NCBI GenBank assembly: GCA_002369155.1
Contig: DFEM01000011.1
Span: 1 to 9,599 of the forward strand
DNA: 9,599 nt
DNA from: Lachnospiraceae bacterium UBA3802
Lineage (GTDB): Bacteria; Bacillota; Clostridia; Lachnospirales; Lachnospiraceae
Reading direction: 5' to 3'
The position numbers and the translations under genes were made by a program. Every line of letters begins with the position of its first letter. Within the stretch, counting starts at the first letter, position 1. Under the pieces are notes generated by a model. That model did not search any database. It saw only the letters and a list, made by a program, of their open reading frames with translations, and was not told where the DNA came from. Of the stretch, positions 1 through 6,266 are shown piece by piece.

Positions 1-525
1 CAATTGATTAATAATGATTACAATACAGCATTAACTATCAAAGAGCCAATCACATTGGAATTTCTTGGCTTAGAAGCGAAAGAATCTATTGACGAATCAG
101 ATTTAGAACAGGCTTTAATTGATCATCTTCAGGAGTTTATGCTTGAATTAGGACATGGATTCTGTTTTGAAGCTAGGCATAAGCGCATCCTTATCGATGA
201 TGAATATTATTTCCCTGATTTAGTATTCTATAACCGTATACTTCATTGCAACGTGATTATCGAATTAAAGAACGAAGAATTCAGTCACGAAAACTTCGGA
301 CAATTAAATGCTTATGTCGGATACTATAAAGAAAACGAAATGAATCCCGGCGATAATCCTCCTGTAGGTATTCTCCTTTGCACCAAGAAGGGCAAGAAAA
401 TGGTCGAATACGCTTGTTCGGGAGTTGATAATAAATTGTTCGTATCCGAGTATATGCTTCAGCTTCCAGACAAGAAGCAATTAGAGAATTTCCTTATTTC
501 CCAAATGAGCGAAATGGGTATATAA
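1..525 (+). CDS. YhcG/DUF1016-type PD-(D/E)XK nuclease, C-terminal half (5' end outside window)
   Basis: This reading frame is open from the first base, so the gene starts upstream of the window and only the C-terminal part (about 174 codons) is visible. DUF1016/YhcG proteins usually run about 330-380 residues, with an N-terminal winged-helix-like domain and a C-terminal PD-(D/E)XK nuclease domain; what is seen here is the nuclease domain. Counting from the TTG at position 4, the supporting segments are the helix opening SDLEQALIDHLQEF (32-45), the FPDLVFYN strand with Asp72, the VIIELK strand with Glu87 and Lys89, Gln100 in the next helix, and the PPVGILLC strand. Asp72 and the Glu-x-Lys pair form the expected metal-binding catalytic set. 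Family members are often found beside restriction-modification or other defence genes and on mobile elements; the true substrate is not established here. The TTG at position 4 has no ribosome binding site and is not taken as the start. Family assignment is confident; role is inferred. Confidence 0.88.
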   Translation, partial: QLINNDYNTALTIKEPITLEFLGLEAKESIDESDLEQALIDHLQEFMLELGHGFCFEARHKRILIDDEYYFPDLVFYNRILHCNVIIELKNEEFSHENFGQLNAYVGYYKENEMNPGDNPPVGILLCTKKGKKMVEYACSGVDNKLFVSEYMLQLPDKKQLENFLISQMSEMGI

Positions 526-530
526 CAAGT

Positions 531-562
531 AATCCCCTTGAGTTTTTTGACTCAAGGGGATT
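531..562. terminator. Strong intrinsic terminator between converging genes
   Basis: A perfect 13-bp inverted repeat (AATCCCCTTGAGT at 531-543 and ACTCAAGGGGATT at 550-562) encloses a 6-base loop. It begins 5 bases after the nuclease stop codon and is followed on the plus strand by the T-rich stretch TATTCTTT. The minus-strand gene ends at 577, so the hairpin can serve both converging transcripts; the T-tract favours the plus-strand nuclease gene. Confidence 0.87.
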
Positions 563-576
563 TATTCTTTAAGAAA

Positions 577-2805
577 CTAAACTGCTATATTCTTTTTACG
601 GTAATACTTTGTATGATACGAAAATGTACTGGAATAAGAATCATTTGCAAGTTCTTCGAGTTTTCTTAATGCCTCACTTTCATACTCCTGTGCAGCCTTT
701 GCGGTTCTAAGGATGAACTGATCAACCGTCTGCATCTTCTTTGTCCAATTCTTTTCCGGCTTAGTTCCATCGGGTAATTCGGATTCTGCTTCATTTTCAG
801 AAGAATCAGTCGATGAAAAGCCGTTAGCTGCTACAGATAACACTGCCTGAGATATAGCATTGGCTTTCATATCCGAATCGGACTGTGATGCGGCTTTTCT
901 TGCAGCTTCTTCTTTTTGTTTGAGCATCTGCTTGATTCGTTCTTTGATTGCTTCGATGTTTTCGTCAATTCCCTCAAGCATTTTGGCCCATTCAGCATCA
1001 GACATTTCTCGCCAGTCTTTTTCTTCGCTTAAATCTTCGGCCGTAATAGTCATACTTTCTTTAAACATTTTTAGGAAAGTTGAAGCATCCGTAATCTCGC
1101 CCGTACTGTATTTCTTCAGTACCGTGGACGAATTGGCTAAAACTTCCGACCAATTCATCGTTTGATTCATAACATTTTCTACAGAATCGAATTGCATATT
1201 GCTCAAAGGTGAAATGATTGATTTAACCATATGCCAACTTCCCCAAGTGCTGTTTGTTCCTTTCCCGATTGAATCCATATATTCACAATATGCGAACATT
1301 TCAGCAGGTGTTGCATTACTCGGGTCAAATTTTGATAGATTCACATTGATGGATTCTCCTCCGGACAATTCAACATTGACAATAATATCATCTGTATCCG
1401 GGGAATTAACCAACGATGCAGTCATTCCGTATTGCAAGTTTCCTATGGCTATAAATCCAAATCCCAATTTTGTAAGATGTGTATTTGCCACATCAGAAGA
1501 ATCCAAAGTGTTTTCGTTGGCTAAAGCCTTTTGATTTGCTTCGATTTTTGCATTCCAATCATCCCACATTTCCTGTTCTGTCCATACATGCCCTATAAAA
1601 TGATTAATATTAATATAATCAGCGTATGGATCTGATAAAGCGTCTCTCAGCGTTTTTCCATCAGGCATATTTTCAAAGTCGATATGACCATTGTTTAGTG
1701 ACTCAAAATAAGTAATAAAGTCATCGATATCGAAATCATCCTTAAGGAAATCTTTCCAAAATACTTCGTTTGGAGCAAATGTTAGATTTTCGTCTTTGTC
1801 GAATCTATTTAGGAAATCTTGTATCTTTTTTAAATCATTAGGTGAATTATAGGAAAGGTCCCATAAATCTCTGGTTGTGATTTTTCCATCAACATCAGAC
1901 ACCTCTTTGCACGAAATACCTTTCTCGGAATAACAGGTAATATATTTAATATCAATAGGTATTACTTGGTTAGTATCCGGATCTGTCACCTCATCATGTT
2001 TTGAAATGATTGTGTCCGGTATTGATATTTCTTTATCCCGATCCTCAAAAAGCTTCGATATTGCATTGGCATCTAAACATTTGCTCTGCATTACATTTTC
2101 GAAGAAAGAATTAATCGATTCAAAGAGTTTTGATGCAAGTTCTGCCATGTCAGGAAGCGTATATCGATATTCATTTGCATATTGATCCAATAATTCAACT
2201 CTGTTACCTTTGTCGAAAATACCGTCAAAACAACTGGTATCGGTGAAAAACGAACCGGCTATCAAATCAGCTGTTTCATCACTTTGTCTAATATAAAGAC
2301 ACAAAGCTGAAAATTCAGGATAATTCATTGCTTCCGGGTCCAGGTTATATGGATCGAATTCTTCTTCGATTTCGTTTCCGTTTTCATCAAATCCATGGAT
2401 GGTATATGTTTTCTTTTCACCATCTGAATTGATAAGAATATTAAATTGTTGTTCGGTTTCGCGATATGAATATATCACCTCACCACGTGAATTGGCTTCA
2501 GCAATCATCTCTTTTGTCTTGATATTTGCTGAAATCAATCGAGAATATGCTGCCGGTTCTCCAAGTCTTTTACTTGCGATAGGTATTCGCTGAATTCCGT
2601 GAACATTTAAGTCTGAATCGGTATCATATTCAATCATTCCGGAATCTTCATTGTTTTCGATTTCGGAGCATTGAGCGATTTCATTCTCGGACGATAAGTA
2701 TTTGGCCGAAAATGAAGTGTTATTGAAACAATTATTCATACTTCCTTGCATTGCGGCATAATAGAAGTTTGAATTACAATATGTTCCAAGTTCTGCAATT
2801 GACAT
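577..2805 (-). CDS. Large protein of unknown function (742 aa) with two copies of a repeated domain
   Basis: I do not recognise a named family; the sequence resembles unnamed hypothetical proteins that I associate with Lachnospiraceae. The start is the ATG at 2805 (MSIAELGTYC), preceded by a perfect AGGAGG 4 bases upstream; an in-frame ATG at 2901 would add 32 residues but has no proper ribosome binding site and would run through the leader hairpins. The product is acidic and has no signal peptide or membrane segment. Two regions look duplicated: residues about 120-178 and 459-518 share D-P-x6-E-[F/M]-x-A-x-C-x-Y (Asp156 to Tyr171 and Asp494 to Tyr509) with identical spacing, each after a beta-rich stretch. 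The middle (about 285-430) is rich in Trp, Phe and Asp. Residues about 595-640 are charged and helical, 640-685 are Ser/Glu-rich and probably flexible, and the last 50 residues are helical with a basic Tyr-rich tail. It is transcribed away from the four plus-strand unknown genes. Function unknown. Confidence 0.85.
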   Translation of the reverse strand: MSIAELGTYCNSNFYYAAMQGSMNNCFNNTSFSAKYLSSENEIAQCSEIENNEDSGMIEYDTDSDLNVHGIQRIPIASKRLGEPAAYSRLISANIKTKEMIAEANSRGEVIYSYRETEQQFNILINSDGEKKTYTIHGFDENGNEIEEEFDPYNLDPEAMNYPEFSALCLYIRQSDETADLIAGSFFTDTSCFDGIFDKGNRVELLDQYANEYRYTLPDMAELASKLFESINSFFENVMQSKCLDANAISKLFEDRDKEISIPDTIISKHDEVTDPDTNQVIPIDIKYITCYSEKGISCKEVSDVDGKITTRDLWDLSYNSPNDLKKIQDFLNRFDKDENLTFAPNEVFWKDFLKDDFDIDDFITYFESLNNGHIDFENMPDGKTLRDALSDPYADYININHFIGHVWTEQEMWDDWNAKIEANQKALANENTLDSSDVANTHLTKLGFGFIAIGNLQYGMTASLVNSPDTDDIIVNVELSGGESINVNLSKFDPSNATPAEMFAYCEYMDSIGKGTNSTWGSWHMVKSIISPLSNMQFDSVENVMNQTMNWSEVLANSSTVLKKYSTGEITDASTFLKMFKESMTITAEDLSEEKDWREMSDAEWAKMLEGIDENIEAIKERIKQMLKQKEEAARKAASQSDSDMKANAISQAVLSVAANGFSSTDSSENEAESELPDGTKPEKNWTKKMQTVDQFILRTAKAAQEYESEALRKLEELANDSYSSTFSYHTKYYRKKNIAV

Positions 2806-2809
2806 ATAA

Positions 2810-2815
2810 CCTCCT
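2810..2815 (-). promoter_or_regulatory. Ribosome binding site that fixes the start of the 742-aa gene
   Basis: The minus strand reads AGGAGG at 2815-2810, then TTAT, then the ATG at 2805. This strong site decides for the 742-residue product over the longer 774-residue frame. Confidence 0.8.
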
Positions 2816-2819
2816 CTCT

Positions 2820-2871
2820 GCAACCGTTCTGTCAGTCCCGGTTGCTCCGCTCTCCGAAAAGGTCCGAGCGG
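2820..2871 (-). promoter_or_regulatory. Twin-hairpin mRNA leader of the 742-aa gene
   Basis: On the minus strand, two hairpins sit one base apart just upstream of the ribosome binding site. The upstream one has stem CCGCTC/GAGCGG (2871-2866 with 2852-2847) and a 13-base loop GGACCTTTTCGGA. The downstream one has stem GCAACCG/CGGTTGC (2845-2839 with 2826-2820) and a 12-base loop GGACTGACAGAA. Both loops start with GGAC, and the following ribosome binding site also contains GGA. GGA in hairpin loops next to a ribosome binding site is the known binding pattern of CsrA-type translational repressors, so such control is a reasonable inference. Other structured-leader mechanisms are possible. Confidence 0.5.
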
Positions 2872-2909
2872 GAAATATTTATGATTCCTCCTTCCTGCCA
2901 CTTCGTCAT
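2832..2909 (-). CDS. Possible leader peptide ORF (25 codons) overlapping the twin hairpins
   Basis: The minus strand has ATG at 2909, with AAGGA only about 3 bases upstream, and runs 25 codons (starting MTKWQEGGII, ending GERSNRD) to a TGA at 2834-2832. It is in a different frame from the 742-aa gene and covers both leader hairpins, so ribosomes translating it would open them. It also contains a perfect AAGGAGG (about 2886-2892) with no ATG at the right distance downstream. The short spacing and small size make translation uncertain; the sequence may simply be untranslated leader. Confidence 0.2.
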   Translation of the reverse strand: MTKWQEGGIINISRSDLFGERSNRD

Positions 2910-2947
2910 ATGTCCTTATAATCTAATGCAGCCTTTATAACTAAAAA

Positions 2948-2987
2948 TGCACTGGAACAATGAAAAAAGAATCATTGTTTCAATGCA
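2948..2987 (-). terminator. Imperfect hairpin, possible minus-strand terminator or attenuator
   Basis: TGCACTGGAACAATGA (2948-2963) can pair with TCATTGTTTCAATGCA (2972-2987) with one mismatch and one G-T pair around an 8-base A-rich loop. On the minus strand the stem is followed directly by a T-run (TTTTTAG). A transcript coming from the right would thus meet a terminator-like structure about 140 bases before the 742-aa start. No gene is recognised on the minus strand just to its right, so attenuation or an operator role is equally possible. Confidence 0.35.
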
Positions 2988-3035
2988 CGCATCCTTGCTG
3001 TTAAATATATCGTACGTATGAGGAAAATAATTAAT

Positions 3036-3179
3036 ATGAAAGAGGAAATTTATTGTATTTATAAATCATATAAAGGAGATAAGAAGACTAATTTTTTTCC
3101 TGATTCGTCCGATAAAAGAAATATAATAATGTTTTTCATAAGAGCGAAAAGGATTTCGGACATATGTCTCAAGGATTGA
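3036..3179 (+). CDS. Possible small protein (47 aa), unknown
   Basis: An ATG at 3036 follows GAGGAAAATAATTA, giving a usable AGGA ribosome binding site about 11 bases upstream. The frame runs 47 codons (starting MKEEIYCIYK, ending SDICLKD) to a TGA at 3177. The product is basic, contains a short hydrophobic patch (NIIMFFI, about residues 29-35) and has two cysteines. Ten bases after the stop lies an AT-rich inverted repeat followed by a T-rich stretch, which could be a weak terminator. The gene sits between the divergent cargo genes, a common place for small regulators, but no family is recognised and it could be a chance frame. Confidence 0.33.
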   Translation: MKEEIYCIYKSYKGDKKTNFFPDSSDKRNIIMFFIRAKRISDICLKD

Positions 3180-3188
3180 GATGCTTAT

Positions 3189-3212
3189 GATATAGTTTAA
3201 ATGTACTATATC
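3189..3212 (+). promoter_or_regulatory. Perfect 8-bp inverted repeat, operator or weak terminator
   Basis: GATATAGT (3189-3196) and ACTATATC (3205-3212) are exact inverted copies around 8 bases, followed by TTCTATTT. The stem is almost all A-T, so it would be a weak terminator for the small frame ending at 3179. It is equally plausible as a protein-binding site upstream of the plus-strand cluster. Confidence 0.3.
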
Positions 3213-3304
3213 TTCTATTTATTTCCAGCATGTCTTTTCTGACTTTATTTCCAAATCCGGATTATGAATGAAAATAGGTATGTAGTATTATAGGAGTAAT
3301 ATAT

Positions 3305-4264
3305 ATGAAAGTACAAAATAAAACTTTTTATATGGGCGATGATGTTCATAATGCCAGACAAAATGAAAAAGGAAAGGCAAATAATCATCAAAGGAAAACC
3401 ATTGATGCCACATCATTACGGAAAAATTTAGATCCGATTGCGGCAAAACGCGAGGAAGCCAAGAAGAAAGCGATGAAAATTGTTGGAGGAGCTTTTACAA
3501 ACGAGCAAAAACTGGATGGTGACCTGATAGCACGAAGAGAAAAAATAAAATTTCTTCAACATGATATAGGTGAAGCGAACAAATCCATAAATGAAATAGA
3601 AGCCAACAGGGCTGCGCTTCGTGATAAGTATGGTGTTGCTTCGGACAGTCAGGAAGAGCAAGATCTTAAATTGCTTGAAAAAGAAGTAAGGGCCAAAATG
3701 CCCGGCTCAGATACCACATTGTCTTATGACGAAATGAAAAAGATTGATGCGATAAAGTCAAAAGGTTTATCCGAATATCAGCAACAATCTTTAGATATGC
3801 TTGAGCATGAAACACCATATGTTACCACAGTCTATGAAGCAAATAGGGAAATTAAAGTAGAAAACCAGATTATTTCATCAACAAAGATTGAGAGACTTAA
3901 GTCGCATGCTATGGAAGATGCCCAGAAGCAAGTTGAAGACATAATGAATGAGGCTTCAAAGGAAATTGCGGGTATGCTTGTTGATGAAGCTAAAGATAAT
4001 ATTGATGAAAAAGCCGAAGAAGAAAAGGAAAAGGCGGAGGCTTCAAAGGAAAAGAGAGAAGAAGTCAAGGAACGAATTGATGCTCTTAAAGAAAAGAAAG
4101 AGGAGAACGAGGAACTCACTGAAGACATTCTTAATGGAGTAGCCGATGCCGAATCAGTTTCGACTGATGTAAATGCAGCACAACAGGAAATAAAAAATAT
4201 GATGAATAAAATGAAACTCATAGAAGAGGATATAAAAGGTGCTGCAGTGGATAAGAACGTTTAA
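3305..4264 (+). CDS. Coiled-coil protein of unknown function (319 aa), first gene of the plus-strand cluster
   Basis: The ATG at 3305 follows TAGGAGTAATATAT, giving a good AGGAG ribosome binding site. The product is 319 residues, highly charged, with no cysteine, signal peptide or membrane segment. The N-terminus (MKVQNKTFYMG) is followed by a basic region and a helix (about 46-60). Residues about 70-130 have a heptad-like pattern, 180-225 form another helical stretch, and 227-275 are dominated by alternating Glu and Lys clusters, as in a long single helix or coiled coil. A last helix spans about 285-312. I associate it with unnamed Lachnospiraceae hypotheticals of the same layout but know no function. 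The Glu/Lys-rich part could attract false matches to SMC or myosin-like proteins. It is read in the same direction as the next three genes; 78 bases separate it from the next start. A scaffold or partner-binding role is only inferred. Confidence 0.85.
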   Translation: MKVQNKTFYMGDDVHNARQNEKGKANNHQRKTIDATSLRKNLDPIAAKREEAKKKAMKIVGGAFTNEQKLDGDLIARREKIKFLQHDIGEANKSINEIEANRAALRDKYGVASDSQEEQDLKLLEKEVRAKMPGSDTTLSYDEMKKIDAIKSKGLSEYQQQSLDMLEHETPYVTTVYEANREIKVENQIISSTKIERLKSHAMEDAQKQVEDIMNEASKEIAGMLVDEAKDNIDEKAEEEKEKAEASKEKREEVKERIDALKEKKEENEELTEDILNGVADAESVSTDVNAAQQEIKNMMNKMKLIEEDIKGAAVDKNV

Positions 4265-4275
4265 TTATATTTATT

Positions 4276-4304
4276 AATACACGATAACACTAAAAGTGTA
4301 TTTT
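4276..4304 (+). terminator. Weak hairpin with T-stretch between cluster genes 1 and 2
   Basis: AATACAC (4276-4282) can pair with GTGTATT (4296-4302), or ACACT (4287-4291) with AGTGT (4295-4299); both are followed by TTTTCTCT. The stems are short and AT-rich, so at most partial termination is expected, which could lower expression of the downstream genes relative to the first. Confidence 0.3.
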
Positions 4305-4342
4305 CTCTAAAATTATTAATCTATTCAAAAAGGACAGTGTTT

Positions 4343-4987
4343 ATGCAGATTACAAGAGATAATTATACAAGTACTCAAAATATGATAAATCAAATGTTTG
4401 GAGGAAAGAATGGTACGCCGGATCCTTATGGAACGGACTATGGTAATTATTCACTAAGATTTACGCCTACTGATCGTCCTTTTAATAAACCAAACTGGGA
4501 CAATATAATGACAAAGCGTGAAAAACCTGCAATGTCAGACTCGGAGTTTGCTGAGGAAATAAAAGAGCTTGTTAGAAAAGATTTTTCGGCAGGAAAAAGA
4601 GACCATGATGCTTACAAAAAACTTTGCATGAAATATTGTGAGACGGTTTCACCTGATAGAAAAGCAATTTATGAGTCTAGCATGAAAAAGACAGGTGGTA
4701 AAATGAATGCTGCATGTATGTTTTGGGACGAATCTGGAAATAAGACATTGTCATATCATCCGACAGAAGGACGTTGGGATTCTATATCGACAGAGGCGGA
4801 GTTTGCACGTGCAAGGAAGTTTACGGCCATTTATAATGATGAACTGAAACGTCTCACTGATGAGTATGGCGAACAGAATAAGGGAAAAATTTCTCTTAAA
4901 CAGATATCGCAAGATATGGGTGGACCAACAGGTGACAATAACACCTTGCAAAAGGAAATCGGTAATTCAATTGATTATTTTATATAG
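4343..4987 (+). CDS. Unknown protein (214 aa), second gene of the plus-strand cluster
   Basis: The start is the ATG at 4343 (MQITRDNYTSTQ), with AAAAAGGA ending 8 bases upstream; a GTG two codons earlier lies too close to that site. The protein is soluble-looking, 214 residues, without signal peptide or membrane segment. Residues 1-50 are Asn/Gly/Pro/Tyr-rich and probably extended. Residues about 65-115 are helical and include three positions of interest (Cys95, Cys99, Tyr98). Residues 118-150 are a mixed segment with Trp128, Asp129 and Trp145 (MFWDESGNKTLSYHP). A helix follows at 150-175. The C-terminal 40 residues are Gly/Asn-rich and end in NSIDYFI. Two of its three cysteines are four residues apart, but there is no full metal-binding pattern. 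No known family is recognised. Its position in a same-strand series with three other unknowns suggests a shared task. Confidence 0.82.
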   Translation: MQITRDNYTSTQNMINQMFGGKNGTPDPYGTDYGNYSLRFTPTDRPFNKPNWDNIMTKREKPAMSDSEFAEEIKELVRKDFSAGKRDHDAYKKLCMKYCETVSPDRKAIYESSMKKTGGKMNAACMFWDESGNKTLSYHPTEGRWDSISTEAEFARARKFTAIYNDELKRLTDEYGEQNKGKISLKQISQDMGGPTGDNNTLQKEIGNSIDYFI

Positions 4988-5016
4988 TATAATGGTGCAA
5001 TCAAGGAATATTAATT

Positions 5017-5466
5017 ATGCGTATATTAACAAATATATCGAAAACAGAATTGAATCAGCTCACTAATCAACCCACAGCCAAGGCTATGATTGATAAGGTT
5101 AAGAATGAAGGCGTATATATTGCTGAAGGTGATGCCCAAGGCGCTGCTGAGTTTGTATCAAAACGAAATCAGGAGAAGTCTGGGGTATCATTGGATATTT
5201 CCGCTGAAGGCTTAGATGCTTTGAACAAAAAGAAAGAAATTCAAGTCAGTGAAACAAATGAGGATGACTCCAAGGAAGAACAAATAAAAAAAGAAATAGC
5301 AAAACTTGAAAAAGAATTGGCTGAAATACGAGCAAAGCAAAAGAAATCAAAGGATTCCGATAAAGCCCTGGAGCGAAAAGCAAATGCAATCGTTCAGCAG
5401 ATTTCTGCTCTGAATATGCAGCTAATTCAAATTGAGAAAAATAAAAGCGAATCCGGTACTGTTTAA
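5017..5466 (+). CDS. Small coiled-coil protein of unknown function (149 aa), third gene of the cluster
   Basis: The ATG at 5017 follows CAAGGAATATTAATT, an AAGGA site about 10 bases upstream, and lies only 29 bases after the previous stop, so the two genes are probably co-transcribed. The protein has 149 residues, no cysteine, and no signal peptide or membrane segment. Residues 1-55 form a mixed N-terminal region (MRILTNISKTELNQL). A short motif SLDISAEGLDALNKK (58-72) resembles an 'ISxEGL' segment I recall from other Clostridia hypotheticals and flagellum-associated small proteins; this is a weak memory, not an assignment. Residues about 85-142 are strongly heptad-like (EEQIKKEIAKLEKELAEIRA, then AIVQQISALNMQLIQIEK), predicting a coiled-coil hairpin broken near KKSKDSD. 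Such a protein could be an oligomerising adaptor for its neighbours. A FlxA-like label is possible but unproven. Confidence 0.8.
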   Translation: MRILTNISKTELNQLTNQPTAKAMIDKVKNEGVYIAEGDAQGAAEFVSKRNQEKSGVSLDISAEGLDALNKKKEIQVSETNEDDSKEEQIKKEIAKLEKELAEIRAKQKKSKDSDKALERKANAIVQQISALNMQLIQIEKNKSESGTV

Positions 5467-5547
5467 TGAAACAATTTTGAAAAAATTTTTATTTTATTGT
5501 AAATGGGAGCAAGGAAACGTCGATTAATTATGTAGAGGAATAATTAT

Positions 5548-6192
5548 ATGAATTCTATTTCAAATAATATGTCCAGTTACCTCCATACATATGAGGCATA
5601 CAGGATCCCTAAAGGAACCAAGGTTCAAAATGCAGCAGGCGAAGAAGTAGTATTATCTGATAAAGAAGATACTCTCGTTCTCACTGCCGAATCCAGCAAG
5701 CAATTAGTAAAGGACCGCGGTCAATATGGAAGCATGCTTCAAGCTAAAGCGGAAAATGCTGCACTAAAGACGCAGGATGAAGCTATGAAGCAATATAATG
5801 AAAATCAAGCTAAAGCAATATCTGTATTTAGAAGTATGTCTAAAGGCGATAATGTCCCCGCTTCAGATGAAAACAAATTAATGGCTTATGATCCTAAACT
5901 GTATCATGCAGCCAAAATGGCTCAAGCCATGGCTCAAATGGCAAAGAAAAAAGCAGAATCCAAAAAGTCAGAATGGGATGAGCGTGAGGAAATGGAAAAG
6001 CAAGCCAAATTGGATAAACTGTGCGAAGAATCCAATGAAGCGGCTCTTGCAGTTGCCACCGGATCGCACGAATTCGGCGAGGCCCAAAAACAGAATATTG
6101 TAGAAATTGATTCAAGCGGTATAGATTTTTCCTCTATGAAAACAATGAGTCTCGGTGGAGTTACGGGTGAGTTTATAGATTTGTCACTATAG
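5548..6192 (+). CDS. Unknown Ala/Lys-rich helical protein (214 aa), last gene of the plus-strand cluster
   Basis: The ATG at 5548 follows GTAGAGGAATAATTAT, with GAGGAA about 8 bases upstream. The protein has 214 residues with no signal peptide or membrane segment. Residues 15-50 are probably a small beta unit (YRIPKGTKVQNAAGEEVVLS, then DTLVLT). A long helical middle (about 50-170) is rich in Ala, Lys, Glu and Met, including AKMAQAMAQMAKKKAE (122-137). The C-terminus (about 183-214) is beta-like (IVEIDSSGIDF, then SLGGVTGEFIDLSL). The order beta unit, long helix, beta tail is reminiscent of rod-building or filament proteins, but this is only shape, not homology. It follows the previous gene by 81 bases of AT-rich DNA with no strong terminator, so it is likely in the same transcription unit. 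No family is recognised. Confidence 0.82.
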   Translation: MNSISNNMSSYLHTYEAYRIPKGTKVQNAAGEEVVLSDKEDTLVLTAESSKQLVKDRGQYGSMLQAKAENAALKTQDEAMKQYNENQAKAISVFRSMSKGDNVPASDENKLMAYDPKLYHAAKMAQAMAQMAKKKAESKKSEWDEREEMEKQAKLDKLCEESNEAALAVATGSHEFGEAQKQNIVEIDSSGIDFSSMKTMSLGGVTGEFIDLSL

Positions 6193-6232
6193 TTTTAACA
6201 AAGGAATATATTTAAAATTATATTATAAGTAA

Positions 6233-6260
6233 AAATGGGGTTCTGTCAGGAACCCCATTT
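6233..6260. terminator. Bidirectional intrinsic terminator between cargo and mobilization genes
   Basis: A perfect 11-bp stem, AAATGGGGTTC (6233-6243) and GAACCCCATTT (6250-6260), encloses a 6-base loop. On the minus strand it is followed by TTTTTAC, which suits the relaxase gene ending at 6267; on the plus strand it closes the cargo cluster ending at 6192. Confidence 0.87.
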
Positions 6261-6266
6261 CTGTAA

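Larger units (their letters stand above)
2910..3304. other. Divergent intergenic region with several inverted repeats
   Basis: This stretch separates the minus-strand 742-aa gene from the plus-strand cluster. It holds an imperfect 16-bp hairpin (2948-2987), a possible 47-codon gene (3036-3179), a 10-bp palindrome GACATATGTC (3159-3168), an inverted repeat GATATAGT/ACTATATC (3189-3212) and a 10-bp palindrome AATCCGGATT (3254-3263). A TATAAG hexamer on the minus strand (2920-2915) could be a -10 element for the 742-aa gene, but the -35 side is weak. No convincing promoter for the plus cluster was found, although it must lie here or be supplied by readthrough. Confidence 0.6.

Noticed and set aside
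860..1534. Plus-strand frames of 101 and 111 codons opposite the 742-aa gene
   Set aside because: They are antisense shadows of a well-supported gene, without good ribosome binding sites.
2806..2901. N-terminal extension of the large minus-strand protein to the ATG at 2901
   Set aside because: The added 32 residues are encoded by the leader hairpins and lack a well-spaced ribosome binding site, while the ATG at 2805 has a perfect AGGAGG.
3832..4221. Minus-strand Ser/Phe-rich frame of 129 codons
   Set aside because: It is the antisense shadow of the Glu/Lys-rich helix of the 319-aa protein, which produces long runs of Ser and Phe codons.
3305..4264. SMC or chromosome-segregation label for the 319-aa protein
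   Set aside because: Only the coiled-coil composition fits; there are no Walker motifs or hinge.
4337..4342. GTG start two codons upstream of the second cluster gene
   Set aside because: It lies only 2 bases after the AGGA site; the ATG at 4343 has proper spacing.
4988..4993. Perfect TATAAT between cluster genes 2 and 3
   Set aside because: No acceptable -35 lies at 16-18 bases upstream, and chance matches are common in such AT-rich DNA.
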